Positions 32,058-42,555 of a DNA stretch of 64,000 nt are shown here, piece by piece. Each line of letters opens with the position of its first letter. Positions within the stretch are counted from its first letter, which is position 1. The stretch spans positions 1 through 64,000 of the forward strand of contig NZ_JXAK01000038.1 in assembly GCF_000829455.1 (NCBI RefSeq), given 5' to 3'. The position numbers and the translations under genes were made by a program. The notes beneath the pieces are model-generated. The model ran no database searches and was not told the DNA's origin. It saw nothing but the letters and a program-made list of their open reading frames with translations. This DNA is from Gordoniibacillus kamchatkensis (GTDB lineage Bacteria; Bacillota; Bacilli; Paenibacillales; NBRC-103111).

Positions 32058-32208
32058 CAATCTGCCCGGGAAAGTAGGGCTGCGTTGCGGACCTAAGAAT
32101 GTGGATCTCCGGCTTCGTCCTCACTCGTGTTCCTATGAATTTGAAAATATAGTGGGAACACGAGTTCAAACGCGTTCTCCGCTCCGCCTTTCCCGGTCAG
32201 CCTGAGTT
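32058..32208 (+). repeat. Family A palindromic repeat, copy 2
   Basis: Ends CTGCCCGGGAAAG and CTTTCCCGGTCAG; central arms CTCGTGTTCC (32123-32132) and GGAACACGAG (32155-32164). Shares TAAGAATGTGGATCTCCGGC and CGCTCCGCCTTTC with copy 1. It lies just upstream of yabN and could be part of its leader. Confidence 0.85.
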
Positions 32209-32240
32209 GTCCCCATTATATCCCAAGCCTCTAAATATGC

Positions 32241-32286
32241 AAAAAAGCTTCCGCTGCGGAAGACGATTGTCGTCCGCAGCGGAAGC
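32241..32286 (-). terminator. Terminator after spoVT
   Basis: Perfect minus-strand stem GCTTCCGCTGCGGA / TCCGCAGCGGAAGC followed by TTTTTT, 21 bp past the spoVT stop. Confidence 0.92.
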
Positions 32287-32306
32287 CGGCGCGGGTGCTG
32301 CCTTGG

Positions 32307-32849
32307 CTACTGCTCCATTTGCTTCGCCAGAAAGCCGGCGGCGGTTTCCGCCATCTTCATTTCCATCTGGCCCATCTTGACGTTCTCGTCCTTGCTGAGC
32401 AAAATAACGGAGCCGATCGGATCGCCGCCGGCAACGATCGGAGCGATAACATACGAGGAATACGTATCCGTCATATCCTTCGTAATGTCGTATTGTCCGG
32501 GCGTGCTTTCGAGCGCGGCTTTGCGGTTTTCCATGCAAGTCTCCACGAGGGAGCCGATCTGCTTGTCCAAATAATCCTTCTTCGAGCCTCCGGCGACGGC
32601 AATGATGGTGTCGCGGTCGGAAATCATCGTGATGTGGTTGGTGCTCTCGTACAACGATTCGGCATACTCCTTGGCAAAGTCCCCAAGCTCCCCGATCGGC
32701 GAATATTTTTTCAATATGACTTCTCCGTCGCGATCTACGAAAATTTCCAGCGGATCGCCTTCACGAATCCTCAACGTGCGGCGTATTTCTTTCGGGATAA
32801 CGACTCTGCCAAGATCGTCAATCCGGCGTACAATTCCAGTTGCTTTCAT
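32307..32849 (-). CDS. spoVT: Stage V sporulation protein T
   Basis: 180 residues from ATG 32849, close to Bacillus SpoVT (178). The N-terminal AbrB-like swapped-hairpin DNA-binding domain (MKATGIVRRIDDLGRVVIPKEIRRTL) is followed by a GAF-like domain (about 60-180). SpoVT is a forespore regulator of sigma-G genes. The frame is open for about 95 codons upstream, but that part has no conserved sequence. Paralogue of abrB at 57.1 kb. Confidence 0.96.
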   Translation of the reverse strand: MKATGIVRRIDDLGRVVIPKEIRRTLRIREGDPLEIFVDRDGEVILKKYSPIGELGDFAKEYAESLYESTNHITMISDRDTIIAVAGGSKKDYLDKQIGSLVETCMENRKAALESTPGQYDITKDMTDTYSSYVIAPIVAGGDPIGSVILLSKDENVKMGQMEMKMAETAAGFLAKQMEQ

Positions 32850-33095
32850 GCCTCTAGATGCCTCGCTTTCTTGAAGATTAGATACGACTGGATGGCGGTG
32901 CGCTGTATGCATGAATGGAGGGAGCTTCGAATCGTAGCCATAGTATTCTTCGGCTCCCATATTCTTATACAAACCTGCCACAAGGGTGTCGCGGTGTGGG
33001 CTTAAACTTTCCGATGCAGCCAGCAATCCTCCCCGGTCTAACCTATGTAGCCGGCTCTGCCGTTCACCAATAGATTGTCCATGTTTAACAAATAA

Positions 33096-33123
33096 AAACA
33101 GGATACTCGTTTGGAGTATCCTG
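33096..33123 (-). terminator. Terminator after prsA
   Basis: Minus-strand hairpin AGGATACTC / GAGTATCCT followed by GTTTTTATTTG, 11 bp past the prsA stop. Between it and the spoVT start (32850-33095) I see no gene. Confidence 0.85.
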
Positions 33124-33133
33124 GCATTCATCA

Positions 33134-34225
33134 TCACTTGCCGGACGGAGCAGGCGCGGACGGCGTCTGCGCTCCCGGCTTCGTCTGGTCGGCCGGCTTC
33201 GGCTGCGGCAGCTTGTTGGTCAGAATAAGCCCAGGCAGTTCTTTATCCATGAAATCGTAAGCTTCCTGCTGCGCGATGTCGTTTTTCAGGCTCTCCTTCA
33301 CTTCGTCAAAGCTTTTCGTTTTGCGCGCGTCGACGCGCATGACGTGGTAGCCGTACTGAGTTTCGACCGGATCGCTGATTTTGCCGATCGGCAGCGTCGC
33401 CGCCGCATTTTTGAATTCCGGCACCCATTGGTTGATGTCGGCATCTTTGTATTGGCCGCCTTGATCCTTGGAGCCCGGATCGTCGGAATATTCTTTGGCC
33501 AGCGCCGCGAAATCGCCGCCCGCATCAAGCTTGCTTTTCACTTCTTTGGCGCGGGCAAGCGCCTGATCCTTCGTGCGCAAGTCTTTCTGTCCGGTCGGAT
33601 CCGACGGATCTTTCAGCGCGACCAAAATATGGCTCACCGTCGCGACATCGTAAGCATGCGGATCCGCCTTCAAATTGTCGTCATACTTCTTCTTCAATTC
33701 GTCGTCGGTCACTTTGCCCTTCAAACCGTTGATGCCGTAGGAGCTCATTTTCAGAAAGCTCTCAACGTCCGCTATCGTCAGGTTATGATCCTTCAGCTGC
33801 TTGTCCAGACCGCCTTCCATCGCGCCGAAGTACGCTTTGAACTGGTCCAGCTGGCTTGCCGTCTGCTTGTCGGCGTCGGCTTTCACTTTGTCGTCCGCTC
33901 TGGACGCAAGAATCTTCATCGCGATAAGCTGCTTCAGCATATCTTGCTGAAATCCGGGGTCGCTGGAAAACGACGCGATCTGCGGGTTGAGCAGCGTATT
34001 GATGTTCACGAACGAATCGAAATCGCCGCGCGTAATCTGGCCGTTGTCCTTGTACGTGGCGATCACTTCGGCCTTATTGCCGGAGGTGCCGGTTGCCCCC
34101 GCGTTCGGAGCGGCCCCTTTCGCGGCGCCGTCTTTTTTGCCGCACGCGGCAAGCGAGAACGCCAGCGCGAGCGTCAGCAGGACAAGCGCCCACCTGCGCG
34201 CCGGGTTCGTTTTATTTGGCAACAT
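33134..34225 (-). CDS. prsA: Foldase lipoprotein PrsA
   Basis: 363 residues. Lipoprotein signal with lipobox LAAC (lipidated Cys at 28) after [16 protein letters not shown] parvulin domain (about 195-300) shows [27 protein letters not shown] and [13 protein letters not shown]. It folds secreted proteins outside the membrane. The Pro/Gln/Lys-rich C-terminal tail is disordered. Its start overlaps the end of mfd by 14 bp. Confidence 0.95.
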   Translation of the reverse strand: MLPNKTNPARRWALVLLTLALAFSLAACGKKDGAAKGAAPNAGATGTSGNKAEVIATYKDNGQITRGDFDSFVNINTLLNPQIASFSSDPGFQQDMLKQLIAMKILASRADDKVKADADKQTASQLDQFKAYFGAMEGGLDKQLKDHNLTIADVESFLKMSSYGINGLKGKVTDDELKKKYDDNLKADPHAYDVATVSHILVALKDPSDPTGQKDLRTKDQALARAKEVKSKLDAGGDFAALAKEYSDDPGSKDQGGQYKDADINQWVPEFKNAAATLPIGKISDPVETQYGYHVMRVDARKTKSFDEVKESLKNDIAQQEAYDFMDKELPGLILTNKLPQPKPADQTKPGAQTPSAPAPSGK

Positions 34226-37200
34226 TATGCAGTTCTCCCTTCGGTTTTAAAGCCTCTTTGTATTGGACCAGGAATTTTTCCACGAATGCGATGGATTGTT
34301 CCGGGGTGAATCCTTTGCAGCGAATGTGGACGATGATTTGAGGCCCGGAAAGGAGCTTCACGCGGTTGTCCCACAATGGCGTCATGGCGAACAGCTTCTG
34401 TCCGTCGAGGCGCTCGTTCTGGTCGGGGCTCATTTTGATCTGGAAGTCGTCGCCCTTCTGGCTGATCTGCTCGATGCGGTACATCGCTCCGAACGCCTTC
34501 AGCCGCGCGGCCGCAACCAGATTCAAAACGGCCTGCGGCGGCTCGCCGAACCGGTCGATCAGCTCGTCGAGCAGGTCGGACGCTTCTTCCAGCGTGCGGA
34601 TGGCCGCGACCTTTTTGTAAATCTCGATCTTCTGCATACTATCGTAAATATAATCCGAAGGCAAATAGGCGTCGAGCTGGATGTCGAGCTGCGTATTCCA
34701 ATCCGGCTCCTGAACCGCCTCTTCGCCCATTTCCTTTTTGCGCTGGGCAATTTCTTCCGCCAGCATTTGCGAGTACAGGTCGAACCCGACCGAAGCGATG
34801 AAGCCGTGCTGCTCTGCTCCGAGCAAATTGCCGGCGCCGCGGATGGACAGGTCCCTCATCGCAATTTTAAACCCTGACCCCAGCTCTGTAAACTCTTTGA
34901 TCGCTTGCAGCCGTTTTTCCGCCACTTCGGTCAGCACCTTGTCCCGCTGATACGTAAAGTAGGCGTAGGCGATGCGGCTCGAGCGGCCGACGCGGCCGCG
35001 CAGCTGGTACAGCTGGGAGAGGCCCATTTTGTCGGCGTCGTGGACGATGAGCGTATTGACGTTCGGGATGTCGACGCCGGTCTCGATAATGCTCGTCGAT
35101 ACGAGCACGTCGAATTCCCCGTCGAGAAAATCGAGAATCGTCCGCTCCAGCTCCTGCTCCGACATTTGGCCGTGCGCTACCGCCACGCGCGCGTCGGGGA
35201 CGAGCATGGAAATTTGCTCCGCCATCTGGTTGATGCCCTGGACGCGGTTGTACAAATAGTACACCTGTCCTTCACGCGCCAGCTCACGCTCGATCGCCTC
35301 GCGCACGAGGGCGTTGCTGTGCTCGACCACGTACGTCTGCACCGGGAACCGGTTCTCCGGCGGCGTCTCGATCACCGACAAATCGCGCACGCCCAGCATG
35401 GACATATGAAGCGTGCGCGGAATTGGGGTGGCAGTCAGCGTCAGCACGTCCACGTTCGTCTTCAGCTTTTTCAGCTTCTCCTTGTGCGTGACGCCGAAGC
35501 GCTGCTCCTCGTCCACAATCAGCAGCCCGAGATCTTTGAAAATCAAATCCTGCGACAGCAGCCGGTGCGTGCCGATGATGACGTCGACGGTGCCGTTGCG
35601 GACACCTTTAATCGTCTCGTTCTGCTCCTTCTTGGACCGGAAGCGGCTCAGCACCTGGATGTTGAACGGATAGCCGGAGAACCGCTCGCGGAACGTTTCG
35701 TAATGCTGCTGGGCAAGAATCGTCGTCGGCACGAGCACGGCCACCTGCTTGCCGTCGATCGCCGCTTTGAAGGCGGCGCGGATCGCCACCTCCGTCTTGC
35801 CGTAACCGACGTCGCCGCACAGCAGCCGGTCCATCGGGCGCGGCTTTTCCATGTCCTTCTTGATTTCCTCGATCGCGCGCAGCTGATCCGCCGTCTCGTC
35901 GTACGGGAACATCGCTTCGAACTCCTGCTGGTAGCCGGAATCGCGGCTGAACGCGTAGCCCGGCGTCGATTGCCGCTGCGCGTACAACTTGATCAGATCG
36001 TCGGCGATATCTTTGACCGCGGAGCGCGCTTTGTTTTTGACGCGGTTCCAGTCGCTCCGCCGAGCTTATACACTTTCGGCTCTTTATCGTCGGAGCCGAC
36101 GTATTTCTGAATCAGATCGATCTGCTCGATCGGAACCGACAGCTTGTCGCCGCCGGCGTATAAAATATGCAAATAGTCCTTGTGAATGCCGCCGACCTCG
36201 AGCGTGCCGATGCCGACGTATTTGCCGATGCCGTGGTTGACGTGCACGACGTAATCGCCGACTTTGAGCTCCTGATAGCTCTTGATCCGCTCGGCATTCT
36301 CGATTTTCTTATCGACTTTGCGCGCCTTGCGCTGCTTTTGCGTGAAAATTTCACCTTCGGTAATGACGACAAGATGAACGGACGGCAGCTCGAAGCCCGA
36401 CTGCAGGCTCCCGTTCAAAATCGTCGGCTCCGCGATGTGGTAATCCGCCAGCACGCGCCGTACGCGGTCTGCACGCTCCTCGCCGCCGGCCAGCACGAGC
36501 ACTTTGGCGCCCGATTTTTTCCACCGCTCCATTTCGCTCTTCAGCACGTTCATTTGGCCGTGGAAGCTTTGCATCGCGCGGCACATGAAGTTGACGATGT
36601 TTTGCGGCTGAGCTCCCGGCACCTGACGCAAAAACAGCGACAGGAACAGCGTCGGGAACGGCCGGCGCTGCAACAGCGACTCGTACGTCTTGGACAGCAC
36701 GAGCGCCGGCATTGAACCGCCTTCCTGCAGCGAATGGGTCATCCATTCGGCATCGTCCCGCTCAAGCTGCCTGGCCGTCTCGAGCAGCCGCGCCGGTTCG
36801 TCGATGAGCAGCACCGTGTCTTTGGCCACGTAATCGAGCAGCGTTTGCCGCTGCGGATAGAGCAGCGACATATATTTGAAAATGCCCGGAAAATGCTGCC
36901 CTTCCCGCAGCCGCTCGATGTCGTGCCCGATCCCCTCGAGCAGCTTTTCCTTGGCGGTGCGGTCGGTCATTTTGGCCAGCTGCGCTTCCAGCAGCTCGTA
37001 GGCGTGCTGAGCCGCATTTTGGAAGCGCTTACGATCTATCAGGATCTCCCGGCACGGAGGGATCGTTACCGCGTTCATTTTATCTACGGACCGCTGATCG
37101 GTCACATCGAACGTGCGGATCGACTCGACTTCGACGTCGAACAGCTCGATGCGGACAGCGAGCGGAAACGTAAGCGGGAAAAAGTCGATAATGCCGCCGC

Positions 37201-37738
37201 GGACGCTCATCTCGCCTTTGCGCTCGACCTGTTCGACCCGTTCGTAGCCGAGCTCGGTCATGCGCTCCAAAAATTCGTTCAGGTTCAGTTCGTCCCCTGC
37301 TTTTACCTGCAGCCGGCAATCGGCAAAAACGTCCCGGTCCGGCAGCAGCCGCCTAAGCCCCGCAAATGGCGTAATCACGATGCCTGTAAAACCTTGCGCG
37401 AGCTTCGTCAGCACATCGATGCGCGAAGCGAGCATTTCCGGGCTGGCGGCGGCCGCTTCGGCGGCGATCAGCTCCTGGGACGGGTACAGCAGCACGCGAT
37501 CCTCGGATAGGCACTCGACTAAATCTTCGTGAATTTTTTGCGCGGCGAACATATTGTGGGTCACGATCAGAAACGGCCGCCCCAGCTCTTTCTCCAGCGC
37601 CGCGATCATCACTTGCCGGGACGAGCCCGTAAGGCCGGAGACGATCTGCTCGCGCATGCCGGAACGAACGCCCGCAGCGACCGACTGGAAATCGGCGTCC
37701 GCCGAGAACGCATCTAATAAAGCATGCAAAGCCTGCAA
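34212..37738 (-). CDS. mfd: Transcription-repair coupling factor Mfd (apparent frameshift)
   Basis: About 1175 residues when joined, the family length. It removes stalled RNA polymerase and recruits UvrABC. The UvrB-like region ([12 protein letters not shown]), RNAP-interacting domain ([15 protein letters not shown]) and translocase ([43 protein letters not shown]) are all present. The frame breaks near 36053: after YKLGGA, restoring one G (GCGGACTGG) gives [19 protein letters not shown] and joins the parts. The start is TTG 37738 with AGAGGAG upstream; a longer frame overlaps fin. Confidence 0.93.
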
Positions 37739-37833
37739 GTCGGGTGCACTCCTCTCACACAAAAGAAGCCTTGAAGCGCGTCCGGCGAAATGCCGCCGAA
37801 CCTGCTCCAGGCCGGTTGTTACGATAAGTCTCG

Positions 37834-38064
37834 TTATTGCAGCGGATTGCCGAGGAGAGACAGCTCCGGATTCGACTCCAGCGCTTCCCGGCAATAGTCG
37901 CAGACGACTTTGACCGTGACGTCTCCGTCCGCGTTATACGCTATTATATCTCTCCGCTCTTCGGGGGTCAAGAAATGAAAGCCCAGCTGCGCTTCGCTCA
38001 CTTCGCCCGAATTGATCTCGCCTTGAAATGTCAGACAATGTCTGCAAATATATTTCACCGACAT
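37834..38064 (-). CDS. fin: Anti-sigma-F factor Fin (YabK)
   Basis: 76 residues. A small zinc-ribbon protein with CRHC near residue 8 and CDYC near residue 56. In Bacillus, Fin inhibits sigma-F to allow the switch to sigma-G in the forespore. The ATG at 38064 is preceded by GGGAGG at 9 bp; the upstream in-frame extension is not conserved. It sits between pth and mfd as in Bacillus. Confidence 0.93.
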   Translation of the reverse strand: MSVKYICRHCLTFQGEINSGEVSEAQLGFHFLTPEERRDIIAYNADGDVTVKVVCDYCREALESNPELSLLGNPLQ

Positions 38065-38205
38065 CAGTGTATGCCTCCCGGAAAGTTCGTAGTACTTTCC
38101 AGTATGCCCAGCTCGCGCCGGAATTAGGCATGGTGCCTCGTCTGCGGGTGTTTGGCGGCGGGTTGACGGTGCCGTAGCTGCAACTGCAACGTTACTTGCA
38201 CGAAA

Positions 38206-38381
38206 CAAGCCGTCCAAGTAAGGCGGAGCGGAGGACGGGAATGTAGACCTTGGAGCGTAGCGTGCGCCTTTGAACTCGTGTTCCCGCTATGTTTTCGAAT
38301 TCGAGGGAACACGAGTTCAAGGAAGCCGAAGACCCCCATTCTTAGGCCCGCAGCGCAGCCATACTTTCTCGGGAAGCCTGG
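38206..38381 (-). repeat. Family A palindromic repeat, copy 3 (inverted)
   Basis: Opposite orientation to the other five copies. Ends are CAAGCCGTCCAAGTAAG and CTTTCTCGGGAAGCCTG; central arms GAACTCGTGTTCCC (38272-38285) and GGGAACACGAGTTC (38305-38318). The two ~85-nt halves are similar to each other in inverted orientation throughout. It begins 4 bp after the pth stop. Confidence 0.88.
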
Positions 38382-38384
38382 TTG

Positions 38385-38943
38385 TTACTTGTTAAACTTG
38401 GCCATCGTCTTCTCGAACGGATGCTCCAGCGCGAATTCCATCGCTTCGACAATCGTGTCAAGGAGGGTGTCCATGCGGCCGAATTCGTCCTTGCTGAACG
38501 CCGCGAGCACGTAATTCGCGATGTCGAATCCCGGCTGCGGACGCGAGATGCCGATCCGGATCCGGTTGAACGTCTGCGTCCCGACGTGCTGAATGATCGA
38601 TTTGATCCCGTTATGGCCGCCGGCGCTGCCTGGTAGCGCAGCCGGACGGAACCGTACGGCGTATCGAGATCGTCGTACAGCACGATAACGTCCTCTAAGC
38701 TTAGTTTGTAAAAATCGAGAAAAGCGCGCACCGACTCGCCCGACAAATTCATATACGTCATCGGCTTGAGCAAATACACCTTCTCGCCGTTCACGTTGCC
38801 TTCGGCAGCAACCCTTTGCACTTGTTCTGGAATTTGGCCATGTTCCACTTCTCGGCGAACCGGTCGACGGCCATGAAGCCAATGTTGTGCCTGGTCTTCG
38901 CGTATTGGGGTCCCGGGTTGCCGAGCCCGACGAAGCATTTCAC
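38385..38943 (-). CDS. pth: Peptidyl-tRNA hydrolase (two apparent frameshifts)
   Basis: About 187 residues when repaired. Recycles peptidyl-tRNA; essential in most bacteria. GTG 38943 with AAGGAGGAG starts [19 protein letters not shown] (catalytic His) in one frame. The next block, [17 protein letters not shown]...VLYDDLDTP, is in a second frame. The end, [18 protein letters not shown]...RIRIGISRP, is in a third. One A missing near 38818 and one G missing near 38634 (CAGGGCAGC) reconnect all three. Confidence 0.9.
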
Positions 38944-39232
38944 TTGCGATCTCCTCCTTGCGGCAGCTGCGGCCTAAGCATAAGCTACGTAGAATATTAC
39001 TCCGCGGCTTTCGCCGAAGTCAACACCGGCATCTGCTGGCGCGCATCCCGAACACCTACCCCGCCAAAACCGCCTCCGTAGCGCCTGTCTCGACATAGCG
39101 CTGCCGCAAAAGCCCGCCCCAACGTAACGCCGCCAAGTGCTATAGCAGCAACTGCAGAAGCCGCTGCCGCAAAAATGCCCGCCACAAATGCGCGAACAGC
39201 AACTGCAGCTGCATCCGAACCCCTTCCCCGCC
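38944..39232. other. GC-rich degenerate-repeat intergenic region
   Basis: About 290 bp between pth and the rplY-side hairpin. It contains degenerate direct repeats (for example AGCAACTGCAG twice, and TCCCCGCCAAAA-type words twice). Frames on both strands are open because of composition: Cys-rich on one, Ala-rich on the other. None has a ribosome-binding site. No function is seen. Confidence 0.5.
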
Positions 39233-39277
39233 AAAATGCCCCCGTAATTGCCGTAAACGCAATTACGGAGGCATTTT
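39233..39277. terminator. Bidirectional hairpin after rplY
   Basis: Stem AAAATGCCCCCGTAATTGC / GCAATTACGGAGGCATTTT with a 7-base loop. T runs follow on both strands. It is 160 bp beyond the rplY stop, or nearer if that stop is misplaced by a frameshift. Confidence 0.75.
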
Positions 39278-39438
39278 CCGTGAGACGTCCGCCTCTATTG
39301 CCCGAAAGGCAATTGAAGCAGCGCTGAGGCTACAAGCGGCCCGTTGCCATGATCAACTGCAAGCGGATGCGGCAAGCGAGCCGTTCACAACAGCAGCACA
39401 GCCACGCAATATGCGCACGAAGCTCGCAGCGCAGCGCA

Positions 39439-40140
39439 TCAGCCGCTTTGTGCAGCCGGCGAACCCCTGCCGATCCAACAGACCGCATGCAAGCGCCGCC
39501 CGGAGAGCCCGTCACGACGCTCCGCCGACGTCGCTGCCGCCTCCACCGTTTCGCCCGCCGACTCCTTGTCGGCGACCTCCTCGGTCGCCGCTTTCTGCGG
39601 CGCCAGCACCGTCACGACCGTCTGATCCGGATCGGTCTTGATCTCGATGCCGGCGGGCGGCTGAATGCTGCTGACGAGGAGCGTGTCGCCGAGCTTCAGC
39701 TCGCTGACGTCGACATGCAGCGCCGCCGGAATGTTTTGCGGCAAGCAGCGGATTTCCACTTCGTGCAAAATCGTCTGCATCATGCCGCCTTCCTTCACGC
39801 CGATAGGCTCCCCGACGAAATCGAGCGCGATCGTCGTCCGGACCGGTTCATCCATGTTGATTTGATGGAAATCGACGTGCAGCAGTTCGCGCGTCAAGCT
39901 ATCCCGCTGCACATCGGTGACCATCGCCGGCTCCTTGTCTCCGCCCTCGATGTCCAGATCCACTACCGCATGAGGATTCGAGCGGAGCAGCGCCAGCAGC
40001 TCCTTCTGGTCGATCAGCAGCGGCGTAGGAGCCAGCTTCTTGCCGTAGACGACAGCCGGAACCTTGCCTTCGCGGCGCTTCGCCTTCACTTCGGATTTGG
40101 TCAAGTTATCTCGGGTTTCCGCCCTCAGGGTCGTCGACAT
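39439..40140 (-). CDS. rplY: 50S ribosomal protein L25 / general stress protein Ctc
   Basis: 233 residues from ATG 40140 (GGAGG at 9 bp). Binds 5S rRNA. The L25 domain (about 1-95; LRAETRDNL, KVPAVVYGKKLAPTPLLID) and TL5 C-terminal domain (about 95-185; LHVDFHQINMDEPV, VKEGGMMQTILHEVEI) are complete. The last ~30 residues, after VEAAATSAE, are atypical (Arg, Gly, Cys, Trp). One extra G just upstream would give a short ending SDVGGAS and a stop about 90 bp earlier. Confidence 0.9.
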   Translation of the reverse strand: MSTTLRAETRDNLTKSEVKAKRREGKVPAVVYGKKLAPTPLLIDQKELLALLRSNPHAVVDLDIEGGDKEPAMVTDVQRDSLTRELLHVDFHQINMDEPVRTTIALDFVGEPIGVKEGGMMQTILHEVEIRCLPQNIPAALHVDVSELKLGDTLLVSSIQPPAGIEIKTDPDQTVVTVLAPQKAATEEVADKESAGETVEAAATSAERRDGLSGRRLHAVCWIGRGSPAAQSG

Positions 40141-40227
40141 AAAGAAAAGCCTCCCTCTATTGGATGAGTATGTTATTACTCTGCCCAACAAAGGAAAGCT
40201 TCAATCATCGTTCGCGCTTGCCGCCGG

Positions 40228-41628
40228 TCAGCTTCGCTTCGAGGCTTCCTTCTTGGCCTTGAATCTGGCCCGAAGCTTCTCGGCATAGCCCGGCTTATTC
40301 GTTTGCCGCTCGCGGGCGATGGCAAGATCGCCGGCAGGCACTTCGTGCGTAATTGTGGAGCCGGCGACGACGTACGCCCCTTTGCCGATTTTCACCGGCG
40401 CGATCAAGTTGACGTTGCTGCCGACGAAAGCGTCGTCCTCCACCTCCGTCAGCTGCTTGTTGAAGCCGTCGTAGTTGACGGTAATCGCCCCGCAGCCGAA
40501 GTTGACGTTCTTGCCGACGACCGCATCGCCGACGTAGGCGAGATGCGATACTTTCGTGCCGTCGCCGAGCGTCGCATTTTTGATTTCGACGAAATCCCCG
40601 ACCTTCACGTCCTCGCCCAGCTTTGCGCCGGGCCGCAAGTAGGCGAACGGGCCGACTGCGCTCGCCGCGCCGACAACCGCTTCCTGCAGGACGGAATGCT
40701 TTACGCTCGCCCCGTCGCCGACGGTGGAGTCCGTTATGTCCGCGCCTGGCCCGATGACGCAATCGCTGCCGATCACCGTCCGCCCGCGCAGCATCGAGCC
40801 CGGCAGCACGACCGTGTCCGCGCCGATCTGCACCTCCGCCTCGATATACGTCGCTTGCGGATCGACGATCGTGACGCCGTTCAGCATGTGCGCCCGGTTC
40901 AGGCGCGCGCGCATAATGCGCTCGGCATCCGCGAGCGCCGCGCGGTCGTTGACGCCTAGCGACTCGTCCGCGTCCGGCGTGCAGTAAGCTTCGACGATGT
41001 CCCCCTGCGCGCGCATAATGCCGATTACGTCGGTCAAGTAATATTCGTTTTGCGCGTTGTTGTTCGTCACCTGCGCGAGCGCGGCGAACAGCTTGCGGTT
41101 GTCGAAGCAGTACGCGCCTGCGTTGATTTCCTTGATCGCCGCTTCCTGCGGCGTGCAGTCCTTCTGCTCGACAATGCCCTGGACGCGGCCGCCCGAGTCG
41201 CGCACGATGCGCCCAAGCCCCGTCGGATCGGCAAAAATCGCCGACAGCAGCGTCACCGCGGCCCCGCTCTTCTCATGCATCGCGACCATCGCCTGCAGCG
41301 TCTCGGCGCGAATGAGCGGCGTATCGCCATAGACGACAACCGTCGTTCCGTCGAGATCGCCGAGCAGCCTTTCGGCTTGAAGCACCGCATGCCCCGTTCC
41401 GAGCTGCTCCGCCTGCAGCGCGTACTGTACGCTGTCGCCGAAATAAGCTTGCACTTTGTCGGCGCCATGGCCGACGACGACAACGGTCCTTTCCGCATTT
41501 ATCGCACGAAGCGCGTCGACCATGTGGCCGACCATCGGTTTGCCGCATACGGGATGCAGCACCTTGTACAGCTTCGACTTCATCCGCTTACCTTGTCCTG
41601 CTGCCAGCACTACGCCGTAAACCGCCAT
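40228..41628 (-). CDS. glmU: Bifunctional UDP-GlcNAc pyrophosphorylase / glucosamine-1-phosphate acetyltransferase
   Basis: 466 residues from ATG 41628 (AAAGGAG at 8 bp). Makes UDP-GlcNAc for cell wall. The N-terminal nucleotidyltransferase has VVLAAGQGKRMKSKLYKVLHPVCGKPM; the C-terminal left-handed beta helix (about 250-450) has hexapeptide repeats and GVTIVDPQATYIE. The end is Lys/Arg-rich. In Bacillus prs follows glmU; here rplY follows after 87 bp and prs is absent. Confidence 0.97.
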   Translation of the reverse strand: MAVYGVVLAAGQGKRMKSKLYKVLHPVCGKPMVGHMVDALRAINAERTVVVVGHGADKVQAYFGDSVQYALQAEQLGTGHAVLQAERLLGDLDGTTVVVYGDTPLIRAETLQAMVAMHEKSGAAVTLLSAIFADPTGLGRIVRDSGGRVQGIVEQKDCTPQEAAIKEINAGAYCFDNRKLFAALAQVTNNNAQNEYYLTDVIGIMRAQGDIVEAYCTPDADESLGVNDRAALADAERIMRARLNRAHMLNGVTIVDPQATYIEAEVQIGADTVVLPGSMLRGRTVIGSDCVIGPGADITDSTVGDGASVKHSVLQEAVVGAASAVGPFAYLRPGAKLGEDVKVGDFVEIKNATLGDGTKVSHLAYVGDAVVGKNVNFGCGAITVNYDGFNKQLTEVEDDAFVGSNVNLIAPVKIGKGAYVVAGSTITHEVPAGDLAIARERQTNKPGYAEKLRARFKAKKEASKRS

Positions 41629-41689
41629 GGCCGTCACTCCTTTTCTTCATCCGGTTAATCTCCCCCCACACTATATCTTATCTCCGGCG

Positions 41690-41718
41690 AAAAGAAAAGA
41701 GAGCCCTCATGGGCTCTC
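41690..41718 (-). terminator. Terminator after spoVG
   Basis: Minus-strand hairpin AGAGCCC-atga-GGGCTCT followed by CTTTTCTTTT, about 20 bp past the spoVG stop. Confidence 0.85.
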
Positions 41719-41738
41719 GTCTAATGCCATCCCGGCGA

Positions 41739-42029
<291 letters not shown>

Positions 42030-42065
42030 TCACCACCTTTTGGCATCGTAAGCTTGGGTGTACTA

Positions 42066-42090
42066 ATTCCACATTTTAGGGCAAATTCCT
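42066..42090 (-). promoter_or_regulatory. Sigma-H promoter of spoVG
   Basis: AGGAATTT (42083-42090), a 13-bp spacer and GAAT (42066-42069) on the minus strand fit the sigma-H consensus (RWAGGAWWT, 12-14 bp, HGAAT). The B. subtilis spoVG promoter is the classic sigma-H example. It lies about 40 bp before the start codon. Confidence 0.8.
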
Positions 42091-42153
42091 TCTGTGTTTA
42101 CTGAATATTTAGCTATTTTTAACTATTGGAGTGTCAATACGACGCAATTCGAC

Positions 42154-42531
42154 TCAGACGGTTGCGATCAATTCGATTTCGACAAGAACGTCTCTCGGCA
42201 AACGCGCGACTTCGACAGTGGAACGGGCCGGTTTATGGCTGCCGAAGTACGCAGCGTATATGTCGTTAAGCTCGGCGAACATCGCCATATCTTTCAAAAA
42301 TACGGTCGCCTTCACGACCCGGTCCAGCGATGACCCGGCCTCCTCCAGCACCGCCTGCAAATTGCGGAACACTTGATGCGACTGCTCCTTGATGCCGCCT
42401 TCCACCAGATTGCCGCTGGCATCGAGCGGTATTTGCCCGGACGTAAACAAAAGGTTCCCGAATTTCACCGCTTGCGAATACGGGCCGATCGCCGCCGGCG
42501 CCTTCGTCGTTGCAATCAATTCTAAATTCAT
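42154..42531 (-). CDS. ridA: RidA family enamine/imine deaminase (YabJ)
   Basis: 125 residues. Hydrolyses reactive enamines such as 2-aminoacrylate. Conserved [27 protein letters not shown], the [10 protein letters not shown] region and the catalytic Arg near [22 protein letters not shown] 42531 follows GAGGG at 6 bp; a GTG one codon upstream is also possible. It lies 21 bp after purR, as in Bacillus. Confidence 0.95.
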   Translation of the reverse strand: MNLELIATTKAPAAIGPYSQAVKFGNLLFTSGQIPLDASGNLVEGGIKEQSHQVFRNLQAVLEEAGSSLDRVVKATVFLKDMAMFAELNDIYAAYFGSHKPARSTVEVARLPRDVLVEIELIATV

Positions 42532-42555
42532 CACAATCCCTCTTTCTTGGTTAAA

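Noticed and set aside
38974-39234. Cys/Gly-rich 86-codon frame, possible small secreted peptide
   Set aside because: Arises from degenerate GC repeats; the opposite strand gives an equally open Ala-rich frame, and neither has a ribosome-binding site.
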